From: Tritrichomonas musculus
Taxonomy: Eukaryota > Parabasalia > Tritrichomonadida > Tritrichomonadidae
DNA length: 64,000 nt
Assembly (NCBI GenBank): GCA_039105265.1
Contig: JAPFFF010000053.1
Coordinates: forward strand, 1 to 64,000
Reading direction: 5' to 3'
The translations under genes were made by a program, and so were the position numbers. Below are positions 15,101 through 26,830 of this stretch, piece after piece; within the stretch, counting starts at the first letter, position 1; the number at the start of each line of letters is the position of its first letter. The notes below the pieces were generated by a model that searched no databases, was not told where the DNA came from, and worked only from the letters and a program-made list of their open reading frames with translations.

Positions 15101-18100
15101 AATCATCAGATGCAACGAGAACTGCAGTTGAATCATCAGATGCAACGAGAACTGCAGTTGAATCATCAGATTCAACGAGAACTGCAGTTGAATCATCAGA
15201 TGCAACGAGAACTGCAGTTGAACCATCAGATTCAACGAGAACTGCAGTTGAATCATCAGATGCAACGAGAACTACAGTTGAATCATCAGATTCAACGAGA
15301 ACTGCAGTTGAATCATCAGATGCAACGAGAACTACAGTTGAATCATCAGATTCAACGAGAACTGCAGTTGAATCATCAGATGCAACAAGAACTGCAGTTG
15401 AATCATCAGATTCAACGAGAACTGCAGTTGAATCATCAGATTCAACGAGAACTGCAGTTGAACCATCAGATTCAACGAGAACTACAGTTGAATCATCAGA
15501 TTCAACGAGAACTGCAGTTGAATCATCAGATTCAACGAGAACTACAGTTGAATCATCAGATTCAACGAGAACTGCAGTTGAATCATCAGATGCAACGAGA
15601 ACTACAGTTGAATCATCAGATTCAACGAGAACTGCAGTTGAATCATCAGATGCAACGACAACTGCAGTTGAATCATCAGATGCAACGACAACTGCAGTTG
15701 AATCATCAGATTCAACGAGAACTGCAGTTGAATCATCAGATGCAACGAGAACTGCAGTTGAATCATCAGATGCAACGAGAACTGCAGTTTAATAATAAGA
15801 TGAAACAAGAACTGCAGTTGAATCATCAGATGCAACGAGAACTGCAGTTGAATCATCAGATGCAACGAGAACTGCAGTTGAATCATCAGATGCAACGACA
15901 ACTGCAGTTGAATCATCAGATGCAACGAGAACTGCAGTTGAATCATCAGATGCAACGAGAACTGCAGTTTAATAATAAGATGAAACAAGAACTGCAGTTG
16001 AATCATCAGATGCAACGACAACTGCAGTTGAATCATCAGATGCAACGAGAACTGCAGTTGAATCATCAGATGCAACGACAACTGCAGTTGAATCATCAGA
16101 TTCAACGAGAACTGCAGTTGAATCATCAGATTCAACGAGAACTGCAGTTGAATCATCAGATGCAACGAGAACTGCAGTTGAATCATCAGATTCAACGAGA
16201 ACTGCAGTTGAACCATCAGATTCAACGAGAACTGCAGTTGAACCATCAGATTCAACGAGAACTGCAGTTGAATCATCAGATGCAACGAGAACTGCAGTTG
16301 AATCATCAGATGCAACGAGAACTACAGTTGAATCATCAGATTCAACGAGAACTGCAGTTGAATCATCAGATTCAACGAGAACTGCAGTTGAATCATCAGA
16401 TTCAACGAGAACTGCAGTTGAATCATCAGATGCAACGAGAACTGCAGTTGAATCATCAGATGCAACGAGAACTGCAGTTGAATCATCAGATGCAACGAGA
16501 ACTGCAGTTGAATCATCAGATGCAACGAGAACTGCAGTTGAATCATCAGATTCAACGAGAACTGCAGTTGAATCATCAGATGCAACGAGAACTGCAGTTG
16601 AATCATCAGATTCAACGAGAACTGCAGTTGAACCATCAGATTCAACGAGAACTGCAGTTGAATCATCAGATGCAACGAGAACTGCAGTTGAATCATCAGA
16701 TGCAACGAGAACTGCAGTTTAATAATAAGATGCAACGAGAACTGCAGTTGAATCATCAGATGCAACGAGAACTGCAGTTGAATCATCAGATGCAACGAGA
16801 ACTGCAGTTGAATCATCAGATTCAACGAGAACTGCAGTTGAATCATCAGATGCAACGAGAACTGCAGTTGAATCATCAGATGCAACGAGAACTGCAGTTG
16901 AATCATCAGATTCAACGAGAACTGCAGTTGAATCATCAGATTCAACGAGAACTGCAGTTGAATCATCAGATTCAACGAGAACTGCAGTTGAATCATCAGA
17001 TGCAACGAGAACTGCAGTTGAATCATCAGATTCAACGAGAACTACAGTTGAATCATCAGATGCAACGAGAACTGCAGTTGAATCATCAGATGCAACGAGA
17101 ACTGCAGTTGAATCATCAGATGCAACGAGAACTGCAGTTGAATCATCAGATTCAACGAGAACTGCAGTTGAATCATCAGATGCAACGAGAACTGCAGTTG
17201 AATCATCAGATTCAACGAGAACTGCAGTTGAACCATCAGATTCAACGAGAACTGCAGTTGAATCATCAGATGCAACGAGAACTGCAGTTGAATCATCAGA
17301 TGCAACGAGAACTGCAGTTTAATAATAAGATGCAACGAGAACTGCAGTTGAATCATCAGATGCAACGAGAACTGCAGTTGAATCATCAGATGCAACGAGA
17401 ACTGCAGTTGAATCATCAGATGCAGCGAGAACTGCAGTTTAATAATAAGATGAAACAAGAACTGCAGTTGAATCATCAGATGCAACGAGAACTGTAGTTG
17501 AATCATCAGATGCAACGAGAACTGCAGTTGAATCATCAGATGCAACGAGAACTGCAGTTGAATCATCAGATGCAGCGAGAACTGCAGTTTAATAATAAGA
17601 TGAAACAAGAACTGCAGTTGAATCATCAGATGCAACGAGAACTGCAGTTGAATCATCAGATGCAACGAGAACTGCAGTTGAATCATCAGATGTAGCGAGA
17701 ACTGCAGTTTAATAATAAGATGAAACAAGAACTGCAGTTGAATCATCAGATTCAACGAGAACTGCAGTTGAATCATCAGATGCAACGAGAACTGCAGTTG
17801 AATCATCAGATGCAACGAGAACTGCAGTTGAATCATCAGATGCAACGAGAACTGCAGTTGAATCATCAGATTCAACGAGAACTGCAGTTGAATCATCAGA
17901 TGCAACGACAACTGCAGTTGAATCATCAGATTCAACGAGAACTGCAGTTGAATCATCAGATTCAACGAGAACTGCAGTTGAATCATCAGATGCAACGAGA
18001 ACTGCAGTTGAATCATCAGATTCAACGAGAACTGCAGTTTAATAATAAGATTCAACGAGAACTGCAGTTTAATAATAAGATGAAACAAGAACTGCAGTTG

Positions 18101-21100
18101 AATAATCAGATGCAACGAGAACTGCAGTTGAATCATCAGATTCAACGACAACTGCAGTTGAATCATCAGATTCAACGAGAACTGCAGTTGAATCATCAGA
18201 TGCAACGAGAACTGCAGTTGAATCATCAGATTCAACGAGAACTGCAGTTTAATAATAAGATTCAACGAGAACTGCAGTTTAATAATAAGATGAAACAAGA
18301 ACTGCAGTTGAATAATCAGATGCAACGAGAACTGCAGTTGAATCATCAGATTCAACGAGAACTTCAGTTGAATCATCAGATTCAACGAGAACTGCAGTTG
18401 AATCATCAGATGCAACGAGAACTGCAGTTGAATCATCAGATGAAACAAGAACTGCAGTTGAATCATCAGATTCAACGAGAACTGCAGTTGAACCATCAGA
18501 TTCAACGAGAACTGCAGTTGAATCATCAGATGCAACGACAACTGCAGTTGAATCATCAGATGCAACGAGAACTGCAGTTGAATCATCAGATGAAACAAGA
18601 ACTGCAGTTGAATAATCAGATGCAACGAGAACTGCAGTTGAATCATCAGATTCAACGAGAACTTCAGTTGAATCATCAGATTCAACGAGAACTGCAGTTG
18701 AATCATCAGATGCAATGAGAACTGCAGTTGAATCATCAGATGAAACAAGAACTGCAGTTGAATAATCAGATGCAACGAGAACTGCAGTTGAATCATCAGA
18801 TGCAACGAGAACTGCAGTTGAATCATCAGATGCAACGAGAACTGCAGTTGAATCATCAGATTCAACGAGAACTGCAGTTGAATCATCAGATGCAACGAGA
18901 ACTGCAGTTGAATCATCAGATTCAACGAGAACTTCAGTTGAATCATCAGATTCAACGAGAACTGCAGTTGAATCATCAGATGCAACGAGAACTGCAGTTG
19001 AATCATCAGATGAAACAAGAACTGCAGTTGAATCATCAGATGCAACGAGAACTGCAGTTGAATCATCAGATGCAACGAGAACTGCAGTTGAATCATCAGA
19101 TGCAACGAGAACTGCAGTTGAATCATCAGATGCAACGAGAACTGCAGTTGAATCATCAGATGCAACGAGAACTGCAGTTGAATCATCAGATTCAACGAGA
19201 ACTGCAGTTGAATCATCAGATGCAACGAGAACTGCAGTTGAATCATCAGATGCAACGAGAACTGCAGTTGAATCATCAGATTCAACGAGAACTGCAGTTG
19301 AATCATCAGATTCAACGAGAACTGCAGTTGAATCATCAGATTCAACGAGAACTGCAGTTGAATCATCAGATGCAACGACAACTGCAGTTGAATCATCAGA
19401 TGCAACGACAACTGCAGTTGAATCATCAGATGCAACGAGAACTGCAGTTGAATCATCAGATGCAACGAGAACTGCAGTTTAATAATAAGATTCAACGAGA
19501 ACTGCAGTTGAATCATCAGATGAAACAAGAACTGCAGTTGAATCATCAGATGCAACAAGAACTGCAGTTGAATCATCAGATTCAACGAGAACTGCAGTTG
19601 AATCATCAGATTCAACGAGAACTGCAGTTGAACCATCAGATTCAACGAGAACTACAGTTGAATCATCAGATTCAACGAGAACTGCAGTTGAATCATCAGA
19701 TTCAACGAGAACTACAGTTGAATCATCAGATTCAACGAGAACTGCAGTTGAATCATCAGATGCAACGAGAACTACAGTTGAATCATCAGATTCAACGAGA
19801 ACTGAGTTAAATCATCAGATGCAACGACAACTGCAGTTGAATCATCAGATGCAACGACAACTGCAGTTGAATCATCAGATTCAACGAGAACTGCAGTTGA
19901 ATCATCAGATGCAACGAGAACTGCAGTTGAATCATCAGATTCAACGAGAACTGCAGTTGAATCATCAGATGCAACAAGAACTGCAGTTGAATCATCAGAT
20001 GCAACGAGAACTGCAGTTGAATCATCAGATGCAACGAGAACTGCAGTTGAATCATCAGATGCAACGAGAACTGCAGTTGAATCATCAGATGCAACGAGAA
20101 CTGCAGTTGAATCATCAGATGCAACGAGAACTGCAGTTTAATAATAAGATTCAACAAGAACTGCAGTTTAATCATAAGATTCAACGAGAACTGCAGTTTA
20201 ATCATAAGAGTCAACGAGAACTGCAGTTTAATAATAAGATTCAACAAGAACTGCAGTTGAATCATCAGATGCAACGAGAACTGCAGTTGAATCATCAGAT
20301 TCAACGAGAACTGCAGTTGAATCATCAGATTCAACGAGAACTGCAGTTGAATCATCAGATGCAACGAGAACTGCAGTTGAATCATCAGATGCAACGAGAA
20401 CTGCAGTTGAATCATCAGATGCAACGAGAACTGCAGTTGAATCATCAGATTCAACGAGAACTGCAGTTGAATCATCAGATGCAACGAGAACTGCAGTTGA
20501 ACCATCAGATTCAACGAGAACTGCAGTTGAATCATCAGATGCAACGAGAACTACAGTTGAATCATCAGATTCAACGAGAACTGCAGTTGAATCATCAGAT
20601 GCAACGAGAACTACAGTTGAATCATCAGATTCAACGAGAACTGCAGTTGAATCATCAGATGCAACAAGAACTGCAGTTGAATCATCAGATTCAACGAGAA
20701 CTGCAGTTGAATCATCAGATTCAACGAGAACTGCAGTTGAACCATCAGATTCAACGAGAACTACAGTTGAATCATCAGATTCAACGAGAACTGCAGTTGA
20801 ATCATCAGATTCAACGAGAACTACAGTTGAATCATCAGATTCAACGAGAACTGCAGTTGAATCATCAGATGCAACGAGAACTGCAGTTTAATAATAAGAT
20901 GAAACAAGAACTGCAGTTGAATCATCAGATGCAACGACAACTGCAGTTGAATCATCAGATGCAACGAGAACTGCAGTTGAATCATCAGATGCAACGAGAA
21001 CTGCAGTTGAATCATCAGATTCAACGAGAACTGCAGTTGAATCATCAGATTCAACGAGAACTGCAGTTGAATCATCAGATGCAACGAGAACTGCAGTTGA

Positions 21101-24100
21101 ATCATCAGATGCAACGAGAACTACAGTTGAATCATCAGATTCAACGAGAACTGCAGTTGAACCATCAGATTCAACGAGAACTGCAGTTGAACCATCAGAT
21201 TCAACGAGAACTGCAGTTGAATCATCAGATTCAACGAGAACTGCAGTTGAACCATCAGATTCAACGAGAACTGCAGTTGAATCATCAGATTCAACGAGAA
21301 CTGCAGTTGAACCATCAGATTCAACGAGAACTGCAGTTGAACCATCAGATTCAACGAGAACTGCAGTTGAATCATCAGATGCAACGAGAACTACAGTTGA
21401 ATCATCAGATTCAACGAGAACTGCAGTTGAATCATCAGATTCAACGAGAACTGCAGTTGAATCATCAGATTCAACGAGAACTGCAGTTGAATCATCAGAT
21501 GCAACGAGAACTGCAGTTGAATCATCAGATGCAACGAGAACTACAGTTGAATCATCAGATTCAACGAGAACTGCAGTTGAATCATCAGATTCAACGAGAA
21601 CTGCAGTTGAATCATCAGATTCAACGAGAACTGCAGTTGAATCATCAGATGCAACGAGAACTGCAGTTGAATCATCAGATTCAACGAGAACTGCAGTTGA
21701 ACCATCAGATTCAACGAGAACTGCAGTTGAATCATCAGATGCAACGAGAACTGCAGTTGAATCATCAGATGCAACGAGAACTGCAGTTGAATCATCAGAT
21801 TCAACGAGAACTGCAGTTGAATCATCAGATGCAACGAGAACTGCAGTTGAATCATCAGATTCAACGAGAACTGCAGTTGAACCATCAGATTCAACGAGAA
21901 CTGCAGTTGAATCATCAGATGCAACGAGAACTGCAGTTGAATCATCAGATGCAACGAGAACTGCAGTTTAATAATAAGATGCAACGAGAACTGCAGTTGA
22001 ATCATCAGATGCAACGAGAACTGCAGTTGAATCATCAGATGCAACGAGAACTGCAGTTGAATCATCAGATGCAGCGAGAACTGCAGTTTAATAATAAGAT
22101 GAAACAAGAACTGCAGTTGAATCATCAGATGCAACGAGAACTGTAGTTGAATCATCAGATGCAACGAGAACTGCAGTTGAATCATCAGATGCAACGAGAA
22201 CTGCAGTTGAATCATCAGATGCAGCGAGAACTGCAGTTTAATAATAAGATGAAACAAGAACTGCAGTTGAATCATCAGATGCAACGAGAACTGCAGTTGA
22301 ATCATCAGATGCAACGAGAACTGCAGTTGAATCATCAGATGCAGCGAGAACTGCAGTTTAATAATCAGATGAAACAAGAACTGCAGTTGAATCATCAGAT
22401 TCAACGAGAACTGCAGTTGAATCATCAGATGCAACGAGAACTGCAGTTGAATCATCAGATGCAACGAGAACTGCAGTTGAATCATCAGATGCAACGAGAA
22501 CTGCAGTTGAATCATCAGATTCAACGAGAACTGCAGTTGAATCATCAGATGCAACGACAACTGCAGTTGAATCATCAGATTCAACGAGAACTGCAGTTGA
22601 ATCATCAGATTCAACGAGAACTGCAGTTGAATCATCAGATGCAACGAGAACTGCAGTTGAATCATCAGATTCAACGAGAACTGCAGTTGAATCATCAGAT
22701 TCAACGAGAACTGCAGTTTAATAATAAGATGAAACAAGAACTGCAGTTGAATCATCAGATGCAACGAGAACTGCAGTTGAATCATCAGATTCAACGAGAA
22801 CTGCAGTTGAATCATCAGATTCAACGAGAACTGCAGTTGAATCATCAGATGCAACGAGAACTGCAGTTGAATCATCAGATTCAACGAGAACTGCAGTTTA
22901 ATAATAAGATTCAACGAGAACTGCAGTTTAATAATAAGATGAAACAAGAACTGCAGTTGAATAATCAGATGCAACGAGAACTGCAGTTGAATCATCAGAT
23001 TCAACGAGAACTGCAGTTGAATCATCAGATTCAACGAGAACTGCAGTTGAATCATCAGATGCAACGAGAACTGCAGTTGAATCATCAGATGAAACAAGAA
23101 CTGCAGTTGAATCATCAGATTCAACGAGAACTGCAGTTGAACCATCAGATTCAACGAGAACTGCAGTTGAATCATCAGATGCAACGACAACTGCAGTTGA
23201 ATCATCAGATGCAACGAGAACTGCAGTTAAATCATCAGATGCAACGACAACTGCAGTTGAATCATCAGATGCAACGAGAACTGCAGTTGAATCATCAGAT
23301 GCAACGAGAACTGCAGTTGAATCATCAGATTCAACGAGAACTGCAGTTGAATCATCAGATGCAACAAGAACTGCAGTTGAATCATCAGATTCAACGAGAA
23401 CTGCAGTTGAATCATCAGATTCAACGAGAACTGCAGTTGAATCATCAGATGAAACGAGAACTGCAGTTGAATCATCAGATGCAACGAGAACTGCAGTTGA
23501 ATCATCAGATGCAACGAGAACTGCAGTTGAATCATCAGATGCAACGAGAACTGCAGTTGAATCATCAGATTCAACGAGAACTGCAGTTGAATCATCAGAT
23601 GCAACAAGAACTGCAGTTTAATCATAAGATGCAACGAGAACTGCAGTTTAATCATAAGATTCAACGAGAACTGCAGTTTAATAATAAGATTCAACAAGAA
23701 CTGCAGTTTAATCATAAGATTCAACGAGAACTGCAGTTTAATCATAAGATTCAACGAGAACTGCAGTTGAATCATCAGATTCAACGAGAACTGCAGTTGA
23801 ATCATCAGATTCAACGAGAACTGCAGTTGAATCATCAGATGCAACAAGAACTGCAGTTGAATCATCAGATTCAACGAGAACTGCAGTTGAATCATCAGAT
23901 GCAACGAGAACTGCAGTTGAATCATCAGATGCAACGAGAACTGCAGTTGAATCATCAGATGCAACGAGAACTGCAGTTGAATCATCAGATGCAACGAGAA
24001 CTGCAGTTTAATAATAAGATTCAACAAGAACTGCAGTTTAATCATAAGATTCAACGAGAACTGCAGTTTAATCATAAGATTCAACGAGAACTGCAGTTTA

Positions 24101-24260
24101 ATAATAAGATTCAACAAGAACTGCAGTTGAATCATCAGATGCAACGAGAACTGCAGTTGAATCATCAGATTCAACGAGAACTGCAGTTGAATCATCAGAT
24201 TCAACGAGAACTGCAGTTGAATCATCAGATGCAACGAGAACTGCAGTTGAATTTTCAAGT
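12180..24260 (+). repeat. Higher-order repeat block, copy B of the left arm
   Basis: This is the second copy of the ~12.2 kb block, carrying the same rare markers as copy A with offsets of 12,179 to 12,269 bp. It differs from copy A by gains and losses of whole units (for example around 14,100 and 18,360) and by scattered substitutions. Colinearity weakens after about 22,500, where copy B takes a different order of units up to the array edge. The pattern fits tandem duplication or unequal exchange of a multi-kilobase segment, followed by smaller unit-level exchanges. Confidence 0.8.
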
Positions 24261-24345
24261 TTAAGAAGAACTGCAATTGAATCATCAGATTCAACAAGAA
24301 CTAAAATTCAATTGTCAAGTTCAAAAACTTCTTCACTAAATCTTC
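24261..24345 (+). repeat. Decayed satellite units, inner edge of left arm
   Basis: After the last canonical unit the sequence keeps recognisable but mutated units: TTTTCAAGTTTAAGAAGAAC, then an almost intact unit near 24,270-24,302, then ACTAAAATTCAATTGTCAAG and further fragments fading out near 24,340. Decay confined to an array edge is expected when exchange homogenises the interior. The long plus-strand satellite frame ends here, with a TAA at 24,262-24,264. Confidence 0.8.
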
Positions 24346-24436
24346 AAAACTAAAACATATAATTTAATTTTACAATTTTTTATATTTTCTAAAAAATAAA
24401 TAATTAATATTTTCTTTTATATTTATAAAACTTTTA

Positions 24437-26452
24437 TTAAAATAAACTAAGCATATTTTTTTTGATATAAGCTTTTTTCCAAATTCGTATTTGCATCAAT
24501 GTATAAAAATGATCAGGTGATCTTTCCTTTTCTTCCAATAGTTTTGGATCATTCAGCATTGATTCTTGAACCTGCATTGCAATCGCAGCTACTTCAACAT
24601 AATCAATTGACATCACAGCTTTCAATTGATGTAAGCATTCATAAATTAACTGTGCATATTTTTCGTCGTATTTGTTTGGTTCGATTATATCGACTTTTTC
24701 AGAAATGCCATTTTCACCTGATGTCTCATTTTTTTCTTCTTCTTCAAAGTTGAGAACTTGATCAAGTTCTTTGACTGCCAATTCTGTTTGGATGTTATTC
24801 AAAACAATTTGCTTACCATCAAACCATCTGTGCCAGACTTTTGGTTGATTCCATTTATTATTGAAAATTTGATGGATGCAAGGAACATCATCCCCAAATA
24901 ACAAAGAATAATACAAATAATTTGGGCAGCTACATGAAGAACAAGAAAATTTATCAGCATCTTCTGGATGTGCATGAACATGATCATTGGCTTTCTTTTT
25001 GAGATCTTTCACATAGTTTTTGAAATTTCTCAAAATTGATTCATTCACGTTTATCAAACGGTCTTTTATTCTCTGCGCGAGCAAAGCAATTCGTGTCATC
25101 ATTTTTGTTGTAGTATGAGAGACACTCTCATTTAAGCAATGGTGAAAACTCTCGGAGTGATTAGTTGTCGTTGGAACTGAGTCATTCATCCTCATAAATA
25201 AAGGTGCATACTTGGGCTTGCAATTAATGATATTTTCAAACAATTTTTGGTGTCTCAGAGCAGATGATCGAGTATCTTTTGTCAATTCATTAAAAAGACT
25301 TTTCCATTTTTTTTTATTTTTTTTGAATTCTTCTTCTGACGTACAGAACAGCATTTCTCTTATAATTAATGATAATGCAGATTTGGCACCACAATTTCTT
25401 ATTAAGTGGACATAACAATGATAAATGCTCAAATTATATTTTTTCCCTAGTTTCTTAAAGGATGGGTGCTGGTCTGTAAGATAGGATTTTTGAATAAATT
25501 CGCTGAAAATATCATTATTTAAATCTAGCACTTTTAATGATTCGAAAAATAATGAATAAAAATCGGATGATTCTGACGGCCCCACTATTAAAGCAAGAGG
25601 AAATCCCGTGTTACGATATATCAACTGAGGAATAGAAAATACAAAAGGTTTCAAAATTGTAAAAGTGGCATCTAATTCTATAGTCGAAGAAAGATTCATG
25701 ATCAAATCGAAGTTATTATGGAACCACACAAAACCGATGCACGGAATTCCATTGTATGCGAAGCCTCCATAGCCTTTATATACACACAATGTTCCACCAA
25801 CTTGTTCAAACACTCCTTCCAACGTGTTGTTAGGATTAATATGCTTTAAAAAATCATTCCTTTGCGCTTTCGGCGATTTAGGCGAAATTGAATAGAATAT
25901 AGTAGCGATAACACTTGAAACATTTTCTTTTTTGAAGCGACCATTTAACACTGTTGAAATAAAGGACAAAAACTTATTGTTTTTAATTTTAAATTTATTT
26001 GTGGCCAAGTTTGATAGAATTGGCTGGTTTCCAAACATCTTACATTTGATGTTATTATGAAATTTCACAATTGTTGTTTCTTTATATATAACATATTGCG
26101 ATGTACCTATTATTTTGATTGTAAAACATGTTCCTAATGAACTGTATCTTATATCAAATATTTTTTGGCTTGGATCTTCTTTTTCGAAAATAATCATTTG
26201 ACGATCAAGAATTTCATTTCCCATTTTTTTATCTAAATTGCAATTATGAATTGATTCCAAACCAGTATCATCCAACGAGCTTAAGAAAAATATAAAAGGC
26301 ATCACTTGAATCCTAATATCATAATAATTATCAGTCGCATCGTATAAATAAACCGGATGTCTTGTATCGAATGTTGTATTTTTTGAATTTAAATCTTTTC
26401 TAGTTGTAGTAATAAGTAGAAAATTTAGTTGGTTATTAGTTTTGTTCTGCAT
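24437..26452 (-). CDS. MULE (Mutator-like) transposase with SWIM zinc finger
   Basis: This is a 671-residue protein with an ATG start and no visible break. It is predicted to be the DDE/D transposase of a Mutator-like DNA transposon, which cuts the element out and joins it to new DNA in the nucleus. The catalytic core is readable: first Asp at D261 (IELDATF), second at D327 (YLTDQHPSF), a C346-x2-H349 pair after it, and the third acidic residue at E434 (TNHSESFHHCL). A SWIM-type finger follows: C507-x-C509, 15 residues, C525-x-H527. The N-terminal ~230 residues hold no DNA-binding finger I recognise, and the C-terminus has an acidic patch near 570-580. Base composition matches host genes, so it looks resident rather than newly arrived. 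It is the only non-repeat gene between two inverted satellite arms, its stop about 100 bp from the left arm and its start about 300 bp from the right. It may be an active autonomous transposase or a retained single gene; the family call is firm. Confidence 0.88.
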   Translation of the reverse strand: MQNKTNNQLNFLLITTTRKDLNSKNTTFDTRHPVYLYDATDNYYDIRIQVMPFIFFLSSLDDTGLESIHNCNLDKKMGNEILDRQMIIFEKEDPSQKIFDIRYSSLGTCFTIKIIGTSQYVIYKETTIVKFHNNIKCKMFGNQPILSNLATNKFKIKNNKFLSFISTVLNGRFKKENVSSVIATIFYSISPKSPKAQRNDFLKHINPNNTLEGVFEQVGGTLCVYKGYGGFAYNGIPCIGFVWFHNNFDLIMNLSSTIELDATFTILKPFVFSIPQLIYRNTGFPLALIVGPSESSDFYSLFFESLKVLDLNNDIFSEFIQKSYLTDQHPSFKKLGKKYNLSIYHCYVHLIRNCGAKSALSLIIREMLFCTSEEEFKKNKKKWKSLFNELTKDTRSSALRHQKLFENIINCKPKYAPLFMRMNDSVPTTTNHSESFHHCLNESVSHTTTKMMTRIALLAQRIKDRLINVNESILRNFKNYVKDLKKKANDHVHAHPEDADKFSCSSCSCPNYLYYSLLFGDDVPCIHQIFNNKWNQPKVWHRWFDGKQIVLNNIQTELAVKELDQVLNFEEEEKNETSGENGISEKVDIIEPNKYDEKYAQLIYECLHQLKAVMSIDYVEVAAIAMQVQESMLNDPKLLEEKERSPDHFYTLMQIRIWKKAYIKKNMLSLF

Positions 26453-26755
26453 TTAAAAAGAAAAAGATAAAAAGGAACTATGGTCAATATAAGGTGAAAT
26501 ATAAAAAATAACTAAAATTTTTTTTTAATATATATAGAAGGTTTATTGAGCAAAATCTTGTTCATTAAAGATTTAATTATTAAGGATTTATTTTAATAAA
26601 TGGCTAAAAAAAGGAAAATTTTTAAAATTAAATAATAAAGGATAATAGAATTTATTAGAATTCATTAAGAGAATTGGATTAGGTAATAAGTATTAGCTGA
26701 ATGTTTTTTAAAAGTATTGCACAAAATCGAGGGTAATGGATAGATTCAAAGGAAG
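26453..26755. other. AT-rich spacer upstream of the MULE gene
   Basis: About 300 bp of very AT-rich sequence lie between the transposase start and the first satellite remnants. It presumably holds the transposase promoter. I compared it by eye with the 24,346-24,436 flank on the other side and saw no terminal inverted repeat apart from the satellite itself. I saw no RNA gene in it. Confidence 0.5.
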
Positions 26756-26830
26756 ATGTTGTTGATTAATCAGAATCATTTGAATGTTTTGGTGATTCTA
26801 ATGATTCAACAGTGGTTCTTGTTTTATCTG
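26756..26830 (-). repeat. Decayed satellite units, inner edge of right arm
   Basis: Unit-like fragments (GATTAATCAGAATCATTTGAA, GGTGATTCTAATGATTCAAC, TTATCTGATAATTCAACTGC) lead into canonical units from about 26,830. Many early units, to about 27,160, still carry scarce variants such as GATGCTTCAAC, GATTGTTCAAC, TATGGTTCAAC and TATTATTACAC. This mirrors the decay at 24,261-24,345, so both array edges look old. A recent transposon insertion into a uniform array would show clean unit boundaries instead. Confidence 0.75.

Larger units (their letters stand above)
1..24260 (+). repeat. 30-bp satellite array, left arm (forward orientation)
   Basis: About 800 head-to-tail units of 30 bp run from the left edge without interruption. 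Each unit is three 10-bp modules: AACTGCAGTT (nearly invariant), then GAATCATCAG or TAATAATAAG, GAATAATCAG, TAATCATAAG, GAACCATCAG, and then ATTCAACGAG or ATGCAACGAG, ATGCAACGAC, ATGAAACAAG, ATGCAGCGAG. The first module is a perfect palindrome holding a PstI site. Because 30 bp is ten codons, the plus strand reads as a repeated LNHQIQRELQ peptide and the minus strand as NLMIQLQFSL, both open for kilobases. The only frame shifts I found are single-base losses at about 7,535 and 19,804. I interpret this as non-coding satellite: both strands are open, no distinct N-terminal domain is visible, and most apparent start codons lie inside repeat units. A repetitive Q-rich protein is not excluded. The array continues beyond the window. 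Confidence 0.97.

Noticed and set aside
1-24260. CRISPR array
   Set aside because: The 30-bp period and internal palindrome resemble a CRISPR repeat, but there are no unique spacers, the units are directly contiguous, and the surroundings are eukaryotic.
9-24264. A series of giant protein-coding genes in the left array
   Set aside because: The frames are open on both strands because 30 bp is ten codons. They start mostly at TTG inside repeats and have no unique domains. I kept them as repeat, with the coding option noted as a finding.
24346-26755. Short classical terminal inverted repeats of the MULE
   Set aside because: Comparing 24,346-24,436 with 26,453-26,755 by eye gives no convincing inverted match beyond shared A/T runs.
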